This document shows, in pieces, positions 44,530 to 55,129 of a stretch of DNA of 64,000 nt (the first letter of the stretch is position 1; each line of letters opens with the position of its first letter). The notes under the pieces are model-generated. The model was not told the DNA's origin and did no database searches. It was given only the letters and a program-made list of their open reading frames with translations. The translations under genes and the position numbers were made by a program. The stretch comes from Pyrenochaeta sp. MPI-SDFR-AT-0127. Lineage: Eukaryota; Ascomycota; Dothideomycetes; Pleosporales; Cucurbitariaceae. The stretch lies in contig JAGTJM010000004.1 in the NCBI GenBank assembly GCA_020747015.1, positions 372,001-436,000 of the forward strand. Reading direction: 5' to 3'.

Positions 44530-46910
44530 TCATTGACCACCGTATTTCACTCCATTTCTTAAGTACCGAGCGCCTTCGTCCTCAGCACGCAGTCGCTGTC
44601 GTTCATCTCTCAGCGGAATGTATTCACGAGCTGGAAGAACACGTCTCTCGTACGACCTAGGATCAGGTCTATAAGCATGAGACGATTCATTGGCAGATAC
44701 CTCATAATTTGCACCTCTCACCTCGCGAACAGGCGATTGGCGAAGAGGCACAGAAACGTATGTAGGGCCATTTAGTGGATCAGTAACCGGATATGAACGA
44801 ACAGGTACATAATGGCCTCTGTCGCCGCTCATTGGGGGCTGAGATGGACTAGATGTTAGATCAACAACATGTTGAGGAGGCTCCACTCTGGGTCGACTGC
44901 GAGTATCCATGTACTGGTAAGGCGGAGGGGGCAATGGGCCCCCTTGATAGGTCACAGGCCGTGAGCGAACTTCATCATCACGATAAACCGGCCTCAGCCG
45001 CTTGGTGTTGTGTTCTGTATGCGTCTCTCTCGTATCCGGGAAAGCTTTTCTTTTAGGGGAGTGCATCTCAGCATATCCTCTGGACAGGGAATTGGGGTCT
45101 TGCAAAGGTCTTTGACTAGTTGCAATACGTCGCGGTGATGTCAGATCAACTGTCTCCGGTTCAACAGAAGGAAGAACAATGTCCTGCTCTGATGGACGCT
45201 TTCGGTGTGCTGGAGGTCTGTCAAAGGCACTAGGTCGAAATGGGGCTGGTACATATTCATCTGGCGCACGACGTGGCGCTATACGGGGTGGAGGATCATA
45301 CTCTACCCGTGGATGGCCACGAGGTCCTCCAATAGGTTGGAGCTAGGCATGTCAGCTCATGGCGAAAGTGAAAGGATAGATACCGTCATGTTGGGCTTTC
45401 TGATGCATCCCCAGCTGATAACTCACTTCATATAGTCGCCCGTCGATTTCACGCATAAGTGGCTGCGTGTTTCTCGAAACGGGTTGAGACGCGGCTGGTC
45501 TCGTTCGCCTTTGAGGGTAAGTGGTAATCTGTTAAGTACATTGGTGTCACACTTACGGATCGAACGTTCTGCTATGAGGAATGTGGGAGGGCTCCCCTCG
45601 AGACGGAGGACGAGGCTCGGAGATAGGGATGAGTGTCCGAGCAGATTGATAAGGCTGTTGTATGGCTGGCTGAGCGTGTGGAGGTCCAGGCAATGCAGCG
45701 GACCGTGGAGGCGGGGGGTAAGGGTAAGGCTGTACAACAATGGTTCGTCTCGGTACCCGCCTCATGTCATGAGCATCGATACGTGGGTAGTTAGAGTGGC
45801 CTTCAGGCTGTAGGTCACGTGCAGTGGCCCGACTGGACACGATCTCCATACTTTGTTCACGTTCATCAGGAGTCGAAAGCGAGCCGTCATCGCTAGACAT
45901 CTCGTCGTCATCATCAAGAACGATGACTTCGCGGAATGTATCCTCGAGTTCATTGCTCTGCTCTTCGACTTCATCTCGCCACTCCTTGAGTTTGGCGAGG
46001 GAGACGTGTTCTACTTTTTGTCTGGCCTCCATCCAGCCACCAGATTTGAGAAGCTTGTCATAGTCTGTATAGGTATGGCGAATATGAGCGACAACAGCAA
46101 GTTGGACTCTACGAGCCAACGAAAGCTCCTTCGCATTACCTACTCGATTTGTGCCCTATACCTAGTCAGCACGTTGTCGACCTCTTGGCCGAATGAGTTG
46201 TACCTCTTCGAATGCATGATTGACGATGGACGACAAATCTGCTTCGGGGATTTTCGGGAACATTTCACGAACAGCACCATGGATATAGTCCTTTGTTTCC
46301 TTTGCAGAGGTCGGACGTCCGTGGAGGGCCTGTCGCGACGAATAATCTTCAACACGTTTCGCGATCCAATTTATCCTGTCACTGGCTTTGGTCTTCTTGA
46401 GGCCTTGTGCTTCGTCGTATGTGTAGCCAAACTTGCTGCAGGCGAGGTTGATGATCTCGAGGGGAAAGTGGTGACCAACTCGATGGACATGGTGCGACAG
46501 CTTTTCAGGGTCGGCGTGCATCTTATTCTTCGGTTTTGCCTGCACTGTTATTAGTGAGATGCTCGCCAAATCATGGGCAGGGCCGCGGCCAACCGAAACA
46601 ATGTGCACGTCAAGATTACGCTGGCGGCACTGCTCTTTGCACCACTCTGTGAACTCTGGGTGCCCAGCAGGGATAAAGCCAAAGCCTGTAGGCGCATTGG
46701 AGGCGTATGTTAGCTAAGTAGAGGTTAGTAGAGACATGATGCGACGACGAGGCGTAGACGGACAATGGAGTGCAGCTTTTTCTTTTCCTGTGTGACGGCT
46801 TCGAGTACGATCTTGTATGGCTTCTTCTTCTTCAAAGCAGCTCGCGATTGTTCAAAAGTGACACTGCGCTGTGGCGCCTGCTGTGGGCGCACATGATGTA
46901 CTCTGGTCAT
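44530..46910 (-). CDS. DUF2293-domain protein with long disordered tail
   Basis: Five exons, 46910-46764, 46713-46204, 46155-45557, 45508-45427 and 45342-44530, 716 aa, all joins in frame. The first donor is the weak GTCCGT. An N-terminal conserved module (YKIVLEAVTQEKKKLHSI, NAPTGFGFIPAGHPEFTEWC) precedes a helical part with a DUF2293 signature: VAVVAHIRHTYTDYDKLL-like sequence (read AVVAHIRHTYTDYDKLL), then GWMEARQKVEHVSLAKLKEW. The last 400 residues are Pro/Arg/Ser-rich and disordered, with acidic runs (VIVLDDDDEMSSDD) and VDLTS repeats resembling SUMO-interaction-like motifs. Likely nuclear, but its function is unknown. Confidence 0.85.
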
Positions 46911-47256
46911 GATGCGCGTGTATGGCACAAGCCATGGAGTCCAGAGTGGACCGTGAAATGGAAAAGTGGTGGTAGAATGACTGAGAAAGAACTAGGTGGG
47001 TTGGAACTGGGCAGTTAGTGATTAGTACGACTGGCAGTGCATCTACTGGTAGAGTGCAATCGTTCAGAATGCCTAATGAGTGCCTACAGACCCCGGGTGC
47101 TGCAAAGAACGCAGGTCGGGGCGATGAGAGTGTGGAAAGTGAGGAGGAACAGAGCCGGTGGAGTGGTGAACAGCGGCGGCTAAGCGCGGCGGCTCGACCT
47201 TTCTCCGACGTCCAATCAACTCAAAGTGAAGCGCGACTCTGGATCTCTCAGCAACG
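46911..47256. promoter_or_regulatory. Divergent promoter, DUF2293 gene and LYR gene
   Basis: 346 bp between divergent starts. No clear element. Confidence 0.35.
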
Positions 47257-47715
47257 ATGCCCAACGAAGCCGTCATTCACGCATATAGACACTTGTATCG
47301 ACACAGCCTAAGGGCCATTCAGTTCTCCAAGCCAGCCCGTTACACGCTGCGCGACCGCCTTCGCCTAGCGTTTCGAAAAGGCACTGCGGCTAGCTTCGAG
47401 CCCCAGAAGGTGCAGAACACGCTCGAGTTTCTGCAGTATGCGACAAAGGAGAATGGGTTGGAACACAAAATCGTAAAGAATCTGTTGTCTGTATGGTGGA
47501 TTCAAGGGAACGGGGGCCGCTTAAAATATAAGGCCAGGACTCTGTCAGTACCGGAATTGTGAAAAATGCTTCTTCGTATGCTGATTTGGTACAGCACTCG
47601 AGAAGAGCTAGAGATAAAGACCACTGCATATGATACCTTCAACCATAACATCCGTATGCTGAATGAGAGCATGGGTTTGTGTCTCCCATCCATGACCGTT
47701 CGCGATCCCAATTGA
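47257..47715 (+). CDS. LYR-motif protein, DUF1763 type
   Basis: Two exons, 47257-47495 and 47595-47715, 119 aa. The N-terminus has the LYR-type motif (AYRHLYRHSLRAIQFSKPAR), basic helices (TLRDRLRLAFRKG) and NGLEHKIVKNLLSV. Exon 2 reads TREELEIKTTAYDTFNHNIR then MLNESMGLCLPS, which is conserved-looking and outside the long first-exon frame. Several GT donors keep frame; GTGGAT at 47496 is preferred because it retains KNLLSV. DUF1763 proteins are small, probably mitochondrial LYR proteins of fungi, possibly bound to acyl carrier protein like other LYR proteins. That role is inference. Confidence 0.78.
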
Positions 47716-47805
47716 AGCTACCGTGCCATATGGAAGCCGTTCGAAACGCCAGCTTGCCTCGTGCTCATGCTATTCCAAGACCCAGCAATGCAGGATTGAC
47801 GCGCA

Positions 47806-48869
47806 TCACATAAAGTCGTCGAGAAAGTCCTCATCGCGGTCTTGATTGCTGGATTGGGCCAGGTTCTCCTCGGTCATTACGTCGTCATAGGCATGGTCTC
47901 TCTGCCACGCGAGCTCCTTCCTCTCTTTCGCGATACGGGCTTCCTCTTTTCGCTGATAGAGCAGTCAGCATTTGGTCTGAGCCAGGTGGATGCGCTGTTG
48001 AAAGGCAACCAGTCGAGCAGGAAAGAGTAGTTGAGATGCCACCTCAAGGAAGAAGCATAATTTCACGTGAGGTTTTAGACCAGACTTTGAGGGTAAACAG
48101 CGGGGAGGATATGCGAAAAAGGTCTTGAGAGAACCAAACTTACTCTAGCTTGTTGGGCACTTTGATCCCGCTTCCTCAGCTCACCAAGTCTCACCTCCTT
48201 CTCTTCTCGTAGATTAGGGAATTTCTCAACTTTGGTCTTGTTTAGACGATTGACGATGGGGTTCTCTCGTTGCACAACGTGTATGCGTTTGACCTAGACT
48301 GTGCATCAACAAACCATACCTAGATATTGCATGTCAAATATCAACAAGTTAGGGAGTGGAGTTTAATCAAAGACTGCTCACCTTTCTTTGATCCTTGAAT
48401 CCAACCTGACCTACTGCCATACTTCCATCCTTCTTCAGATTCGACCAAGGCGTGTATACAATTGTGACGTTATCCTTTTTGTTGCCTGTAGACCATCAAC
48501 CCCGAATATTTCCACAATCAAGATGCATCGTCACATGTATGACGTACAATCAGACACGCACCTTCAATACTATTTGCTTTAGTCAACTGCGCGCAATCGG
48601 TCAAGAGCTCCTTGGTTATATTCTCCCAGTCCTCGCCCTCGGGTAGTCGGACATAGATATGTGCTGATGAGAGATTATCCGCATGGAACCAGATATCCTC
48701 TTCCCAGCCGTATTTGATCAGTTCTTCATCTGTTTGCTGGTTAATATTTTGCGTGTTTGTATAGAGCAAGACCGTAGCGATTGGTGAATTACATACTTTC
48801 GACCTTGTCTTTGCCAACGTATATGAAGGCTGCCGGAGAAACGGTGTTTGAAGAGAAGTAATACACCAT
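47806..48869 (-). CDS. CCDC25-like protein with NFACT-R (DUF814) domain
   Basis: Five exons, 48869-48797, 48729-48562, 48485-48382, 48293-48144 and 47952-47806, 213 aa, the usual length of CCDC25 orthologues. It begins MVYYFSSNTVSPAAFIYVGK, then ENEELIKYGWEEDIWFHADN, SSAHIYVRLPEGEDW, and NVTIVYTPWSNLKKDGSM. A Lys/Glu/Arg-rich coiled coil follows, ending DRDEDFLDDFM. The domain is shared with the ribosome quality-control protein NEMF/Rqc2 and binds nucleic acid. In animals CCDC25 is a membrane DNA sensor, but the fungal role is unknown. Confidence 0.9.
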
Positions 48870-49141
48870 GTTGTTATTCTACCCGCGCGTGAGATTGTGG
48901 GATGAGTTGTCCTGCAGGGTATGAGTAAATAGTTGCAAGACGTGAATTTGGACGGCACGTGTGGGGTTAGCGGGGTTATCTCGCCTTGCTCTCAGCCTCA
49001 GGGTCCAACCGAAAGCGAAACACTGGCAAGCGAAAGTAGTAACAAAGTATTGGGCTTGAGCTACCCATAGTTTTCATCCGGGCAATGATAAGTACTATGG
49101 CACTGTTGCTCAAAATATCCTACAAAATAATCATCATCATA

Positions 49142-49690
49142 CTATCTCGCACCCCTCTTATCCAACAATTCGTCCTGGCCCAGTTCCTCCTCACCTGGCG
49201 CAGCGTCTACATCATGACTAACTGCACCATGCTTCGAGCTGCCAAGGGGATTGTCTTGCCTGGCATGCTTCGCATATCGATCATGTCCCTTTGCCCTAGG
49301 GTCAAAATTGGCATCATCTAGATTCTTCTTCTCGATATTGGAAGTGATTTGATCACCAGTACCGCTGATGACCTCGCCAGTTTGGCCACGATCATTTACA
49401 CTTCGTGGAATGTCGAAGGCGTTGTCTGCAGCGTGTGCTAGATTGGCGTGCGCAAGGTCGGCAGATGGATTCACTTGGTCTGGGCGTGGCACCGAGGGAA
49501 TCTGAAACGTATTGATCAATACTCTGACGATAATTCGAAGTGTCATTGCAGCTTTTGTCTCATCTAATGTTGTGTAGTTCAGGTTTAGAGGTACACCTAC
49601 GAGCCTTTGCTTGCCTGCATCGCCAGGAATAGTAGTCCCCTCAGCAGCCATATCCTCAAGACGACCTCCTTGATGCGGATCGGGTGCCAT
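49142..49690 (-). CDS. Unknown 182-aa hydrophilic protein
   Basis: A single frame of 182 aa starting MAPDPHQGGRLEDMAAEG. Strongly hydrophilic, rich in Asp/Gly/Ala/His, with no signal peptide, membrane segment or Cys, so probably disordered. A segment in the middle (AAMTLRIIVRVLINTFQIPS) is more hydrophobic than the rest and might be an unrecognised in-frame intron or an amphipathic helix. No family recognised. Coding is likely from the length and low stop density, but not proven. Confidence 0.45.
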   Translation of the reverse strand: MAPDPHQGGRLEDMAAEGTTIPGDAGKQRLVGVPLNLNYTTLDETKAAMTLRIIVRVLINTFQIPSVPRPDQVNPSADLAHANLAHAADNAFDIPRSVNDRGQTGEVISGTGDQITSNIEKKNLDDANFDPRAKGHDRYAKHARQDNPLGSSKHGAVSHDVDAAPGEEELGQDELLDKRGAR

Positions 49691-50112
49691 TGTATATAGT
49701 CTGGTAAGAAATATGAAAATCTGATATCTTGGAGCAACTACGAAGTCTCAAATTGTCAACAAAGTGGTCAAGGTACGTAGAGTAAAGTTAGCACACAAGC
49801 TCCTATTATATATTCTCCTCATCATTGACTGCAACTTCAAAGGGTTTATTCGCGTCATCATGATCGTGATGTCATGAAGTGTAGCAGAAGAACAAATCGA
49901 GGGATGTCGACAGTGAATGGGAAGCTCCGACCCCAATGCCTCGGAGGGGCCTCTGCCAAGGAAGCTCACGTGCAGAAACCGCGCCGCGCTGTGAAATCCA
50001 AAGTCGCGACGTGGACAAACAATGCAACGGGGAAAATAAAGCCAACAATCAAACAAAGTCACGCCAGCTTGAGGAAACGTATCAATCCCTTACGAGCATA
50101 CAATAAGCGACA
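49691..50112. promoter_or_regulatory. Divergent promoter, unknown gene and mzt1
   Basis: 422 bp between divergent starts. No specific element recognised. Confidence 0.3.
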
Positions 50113-50521
50113 ATGCCCGGCGAACAGACATCAGCCGATGCCCGTAGGAAGGCTGCCCGCGAAGTCATCGATATCCTGCACGAAATCGCAACACTGCTGG
50201 TCAGTCAACAAAAACACAATAAAGTAACTACTCTACTTACGCATATTTAGAACACGCACCTCGATCGTCAACAGCTCTCATACTGTGTATCGCTCATTGA
50301 AAATGGGGCCAACCCCGAAGCTTTAGCGGTACGTTACCTGTCATATGTTCTTACTGCGGCACAGCCGATGCATCGCCTCGCGCGCGGTTCGCTTGTGACG
50401 CAGATCTCTGCGCGGTTTATATAAAACAAAAGCGCTGCTAACTATACTAAATGTGTCACAGAAAGTCATACTGCAGCTGCGCGAAGAGTACCCAACATCA
50501 TCCGTCGATGGGGATGCGTAG
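50113..50521 (+). CDS. mzt1: Mitotic-spindle organizing protein 1 (MOZART1)
   Basis: Three exons, 50113-50199, 50251-50328 and 50462-50521, encode 74 aa, the expected size, so small that no long frame shows it. Exon 1 reads ARRKAAREVIDILHEIATLL, exon 2 THLDRQQLSYCVSLIENGAN followed by PEALA, exon 3 KVILQLREEYPT: the three-helix MZT1 signature. The protein binds the N-terminus of gamma-tubulin complex proteins and recruits gamma-TuC to the spindle pole body. Confidence 0.93.
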
Positions 50522-51352
50522 AAACATTGCAAGCGACACGCTGAAAAGGCAAAGAACCGAAATCCGAAAACCTGCAAAACTTGGGGGCACCGTTTTCTGC
50601 ACTCCAAAACGAGAAAGTTCCCATTGTGGTAGTGATGGGAAGAATCGCCGCACCTGCTCAACGGCGGTATTATGGGGCCAGCAGGCCATGGAAGTTGCCG
50701 GCTACGTTCAGGGAAGCAAGTGTCAATCTACCCACGTATTTTGTTGGTGTTGGTTTTCGATATGCACACACGCATCCTTGGCATGCGCGTGTCGCGCAAC
50801 GCTTGGGATTGATTGCGATGGAGGGGTTATGATGCGGGGCACTTTGCACGACCCGGAATCGCCCGCCAAGGGTGCTGATATCGAGGTTTATGCGTCGTTA
50901 TCAGCGTTTGCTGGGTTGCTACCTGTATCTCTTAGCAGTATACCAAGCATCACGCGATAAGAAGACGCCTGGATAAGTTCAATCACAGTGGTAGGGCAAC
51001 AGTCCGGGTGCATGGGACGGTAGATGAATATTAATCTATTTCGCTTCAGCTGGGTGGGATATTGTGCGAGGGTGGGATGCTCGCCAGGTCACCGGGTGTG
51101 CGTTCGTACATGCAACTAGTGGTGTAGATATCGTCATTGAATATACTAAAGTCAAGTCTGTGACATTTGGTCTTGCCCCAAGATATGAAATGCTATAGAC
51201 GCTGAAGAAAACAATGCAACATGCAATGCTGAATGCGAAGAACGATAGCGATCGTTTGGGGTATCTCAACGAGGGAATGGGGGTATCATTCAAAAGGAAA
51301 TTCGTCTCGTAGACTGAAACAGAACGCCGCCTTTCTTGAAGAACGAAATCGT
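50522..51352. other. Intergenic, 0.8 kb, nothing recognised
   Basis: Converging 3' region between mzt1 and the acetyltransferase gene. Overlapping short frames on both strands, none convincing. Confidence 0.35.
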
Positions 51353-52680
51353 CTACCTGCTTCCCCAGGTTGGCGAGCCCTGACGCTGGCGAAAGTTGCC
51401 CTTCTCGTCGGCAACTTTGCGCAGCGCCTTCTCGGCTTTGGCCTCTTGCTTGTCGAGGAAGCCGTTGAAGATGGTGGGGAGGATACGCGCGGAGTCTGAT
51501 ATGTCATGTTAGCATGTATAAAACGAGGTGGTTGTAGAAATTGAGGGCACTCACTGGCATGATCACCGTCAAAGATGATGCCATCCGCGCCCCTCTCTCC
51601 AGCAACTTTGACAGCTTCTTCAAGCAAGCCCTCTCCAACACCCTTGCCTCGGTACTTCAATTTGACCGTCCACGCGCGGACGACGGCTTTGCCTCTCCGT
51701 CTCCTGCCTCGCTTCTTCGCTGCATCATTATCTGCCCAGCCGAGTACCAAAGCGCCAATAATATCTTCACCCCACTTCACAACAATAAGCCTGTCGTTTC
51801 CAAGCCAATCCATATTAATATATTCCGCAGCGCCAATGTAACCGCCGGTCATCCATCGAATGAAGAGAAGGAATGTCATAGTGATGCCACCGATCGCGGT
51901 ACCGAGTATAAGCATATCATCGTACGAGTGAAGCATGTACTGCGCTGCAATGGCAACGACGATGAAGTAGGCGGCAAGAGATACGGGGTGGAACATCATG
52001 ACCTTGCTCGAGACCTGGCGCTGCTGGGCTACTGAATCGGCAACAAGTCGCAAGCCCTCGACACGGTCGTCGTCAGAGTCAGCCGTGAAGGTTGAGAGTT
52101 GCGGGAGGTCGTCCGTAGGCGGCTTGACAGGCGTCGACGCTTCAGTCGACGACATGATTACACTTGCAGGAGGCGATGGATACGGGTTGTGCGGCGCAGG
52201 CAAAGTTGAGAAGGAAAGCGGCGTAGGTGGAAGAGGCTGAAGTGAAAAGCTGTTTAGACGAAATGTAGTCGGTGTACCCAATGGAGATGGAAGATCCGGA
52301 TCGATTCTCAAATTCGCACTCAGAGAAGTCAAAAATGCTACAACAAGTTGTTAGCCGCGATCCATTTCAAACAGCATCCATAACCATGACCTATTCTTTG
52401 TTCATGATAAGACAGTTGATGTCATGTCTCAGCCCCAGGTAGCCGATCGGATGACCACCATCAACACCGAAAAAAAGGGCAGGGAAGAAAAAGAAGAAAA
52501 AAAAGAAAACATACCAGCACTTGTCCTGAATCCCGGCAGCGAAGGGATCGCAGGAATAGCCTTCTCAATGCCCGAATAATGATTTACAATCACCGTACTC
52601 TCCCCCAAGCAATGCCGCTGAGGAAAAGCATGTGGGCCTGGGGCAACCTTCAAGTGTGATGGAGGGAGTTGTCGACGCAT
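51353..52680 (-). CDS. Two-TM GNAT-family N-acetyltransferase
   Basis: Exons 51555 and up, and 51495-51353 (59-bp intron, 51554-51496, GTGAGT...TCAG), with an upstream exon 52680-52515 joined to 52337 (intron 52514-52338). Total 363 aa; an in-frame ATG at 52713 would give 374. Two hydrophobic segments (VSLAAYFIVVAIAAQYML, LILGTAIGGITMTFLLFI) precede a GNAT fold. The domain contains VRAWTVKLKYRGKGVGEGLL, with the Q/RxxGxG/A acetyl-CoA loop, then DGIIFDGDHANSARILPTIF. The acceptor substrate is unknown. The long Pro-rich N-terminus might be skipped: an internal ATG at 52155 (MSSTEASTPVKPPTDD) would give a 247-aa form containing both TM segments and the domain. Confidence 0.8.
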
Positions 52681-55129
52681 CTTTTCTTGCCCTTTTGAAA
52701 ATAAAACAACCAAAATCCTTCGATTACATGTACGAACAGAAAACGCTTTAGTAGAGGAGCGGACCAGCCAAGAAGGGAAGAGAGTGCATTAAACGAGTAA
52801 GGGTGGAATAACTGGTAGAGAAGGGGGGATGGGATGGGGAGGGGTAAATCTAAGGGTAGCAAAAGGCTTATTGTGTATAGTGTGTTGAAAAAAAAGGCGG
52901 AGCCAGAGGGAGGAGAGAAAAATTGTGATGCAGCGGTGGGAGAATGTGTGTCTAAGTATTGGCTGTCCCAGCCAAGTTCTTGTTTGCTGGGGGGGCCAGC
53001 CCGTGTGTAATGGGGGCAGTCGTCTCTTTTCTGTCTCCCGTCCCGGGGGGGCAGGACGAGGCGTAGCGATCTTCACAAGGCCCTTTTTTTTTACCCTTCC
53101 CTTTCTTCCCGCGGCCAGCCTGTGCGCCTGGCTTCTGCGCCAGTTCTGCAAGAGCAATTGTGCGGGAATGCCTATTGGCTCTGCGCTAACTAAAGATAAG
53201 ACGCTGTCCCTCCAACGACGCAACCCAGACCGATCCATTCACGGTGCTCGCCGCAGAGGGTCATCCTGATCTGGAATCCTGAATTGCATGGGTCCTGCGG
53301 ATCCGTCCATGCTAATCGACTTGTTGGTCTTGGATGGGCCCCCGGTCCTTTTACTCTTCGGGGAGTACACAGGCCTGAAAAGGAGGAGAGCCGCAAACTT
53401 TTTCCTCCTTCCCTTGCCTTTGCGCTGCGATGACCCTAGTCTTGACCCTGTTGCTGTCATCTTACGCGTCCATTTCGTATTCCCCCCCCAATGGACCAAA
53501 CATTTTCGCTGCTCGGTCATTGTTCATCATGACAGCAAGTCCATCTTCGATTCGCAAGCCGTCATGCGGCGTCAAAACCCCGTCAGCGGCCCAGGCAAGC
53601 GCAAGCGAGCGCCCAGAGAAGGCGACCCCTCCATTCAATCTCAAACCACACTCCGCATCTTCGCATCTAGCCACGAACGTGAAACGAACTACTCGTCTCA
53701 CGCTTGCCCCTGCGAGCTGAGGTTGACGCCATTAAGACCCCACATCGCGGAGTCTCTGTGCGCGTGTACGTCTCACAGCCATAGTCTACGTGTTATGGCC
53801 ATGCCTCCCCATAGTCGTTTGGATGGATGAGCACTCTAGACTATTTGGTTATTGTGGATCGTGTCAACTGACAAACAAAGCTGGAGGCGCCAGTCACTAG
53901 AACAAACAGGTAGGGTCGGGTAGCACAATCCATGTGACCAAGTCACTGAGGACATGTTTGCTCTCGTAAGATGCAAGCCGATTGCGAAGGGTTGATACGA
54001 CACCAGACGTTGAGAGGCTGGCCGCTCGCACTGTCATCGGCTAGATTCCCTCGCATGTGCATTTTGCATCAACCAACCACAACGCATACATTTCGCCATT
54101 GCCTGGCGCAGGACATCTTACGTGTATCTTGCTCCACCCAATGACGACCACTCAGCAGCCGTTACGACACCTGAGGCAAGGTTTGCGCGGAATCGAGCAG
54201 TTTTTCCGTCCAAGCCTTAACCCCCGTCATGGGGATCCTTTCTCAAACCGCACCGCAATGCTTGACTTGTCAAGGGAACCTGTGCGAAACCGCAACGGGG
54301 GATCAATGTTTCGGCCTGTCAGGTAAATGTTTCAACCTGTCAGGATCAAGCAATAGGCGAGCATAGGCGAAACAAGTGCACGTGCCGAGGCTATAAGGCA
54401 CTGCATAACTCCAACGGCATAAAATCCAGGTTGATCGCAATATGCAGTGCTATAAAGTCTAATGCAAAATACTTCCGTGTAAAGTGCGTCAATTCCTTCG
54501 AGTTGGGTCGAATCGAGATGCTGTCGGTGCTGTCCACATGCGGGTCGACCTTCACGCTGTGGGCTATAGATCCACAAAATAGTCAAACAGGGAGCAACGT
54601 ATAATTGTCATGTTATATGTACATTTGTACATATCATAATCTAAAGACTTGCGCACGCGGATGCTCAGACTTTTAACTTCTTGCGTCTATCTACACCTGG
54701 AATCTCATTCCTACCAGCATCTACAAATAATGTGCTGGTTTCCCGACTTCGCTTCATGGTAACCAACATTCAAAGTACACTACATGAAGTGACATGTAGT
54801 ACGGAGGAGTGGGAAGATGAGCCATCAATCTCCCATATCGGAACAAGGTCTCATGATCAGAATCGCAATGAAATCCAAACGCCGGCCTGCAAATATGTCG
54901 ACGATGCGAATTGGAGCAATGTTGCGGAAATTTGGTAGCGGCATTCGATGAGCACGGTTGCCAAGTCCAGGGTATTGGTTGAACCCTCATCCCAGCAGTT
55001 CCGCCTCTTTTCGATAGGGAAGGAGGAGTCACAACGACGGAAATGGGAGGGCTTTGATAAGCGAACCCGGTTCAACCCGTCAATGACTATTTCGCTTTGG
55101 GGCACAAGCAGTTGTGCTCTTGGTAGTGT
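52681..55129. other. Intergenic, 2.4 kb, low confidence for any gene
   Basis: It includes a T/C-rich and G-rich low-complexity upstream region (52,700-53,110) that should carry the acetyltransferase promoter. It also has a pair of overlapping opposite-strand frames at 53430-53720 (+) and 53462-53701 (-). The minus frame (GVAFSGRSLALAWAADGVL) might be a decayed coding fragment, but I could not assign it. The rest shows nothing. Confidence 0.35.

Noticed and set aside
54484..54502. CGTCAATTCCTT segment resembling a conserved small-subunit rRNA stretch
   Set aside because: The match is about 16 of 19 bases as recalled, and the flanks bear no resemblance to rRNA. Coincidence.
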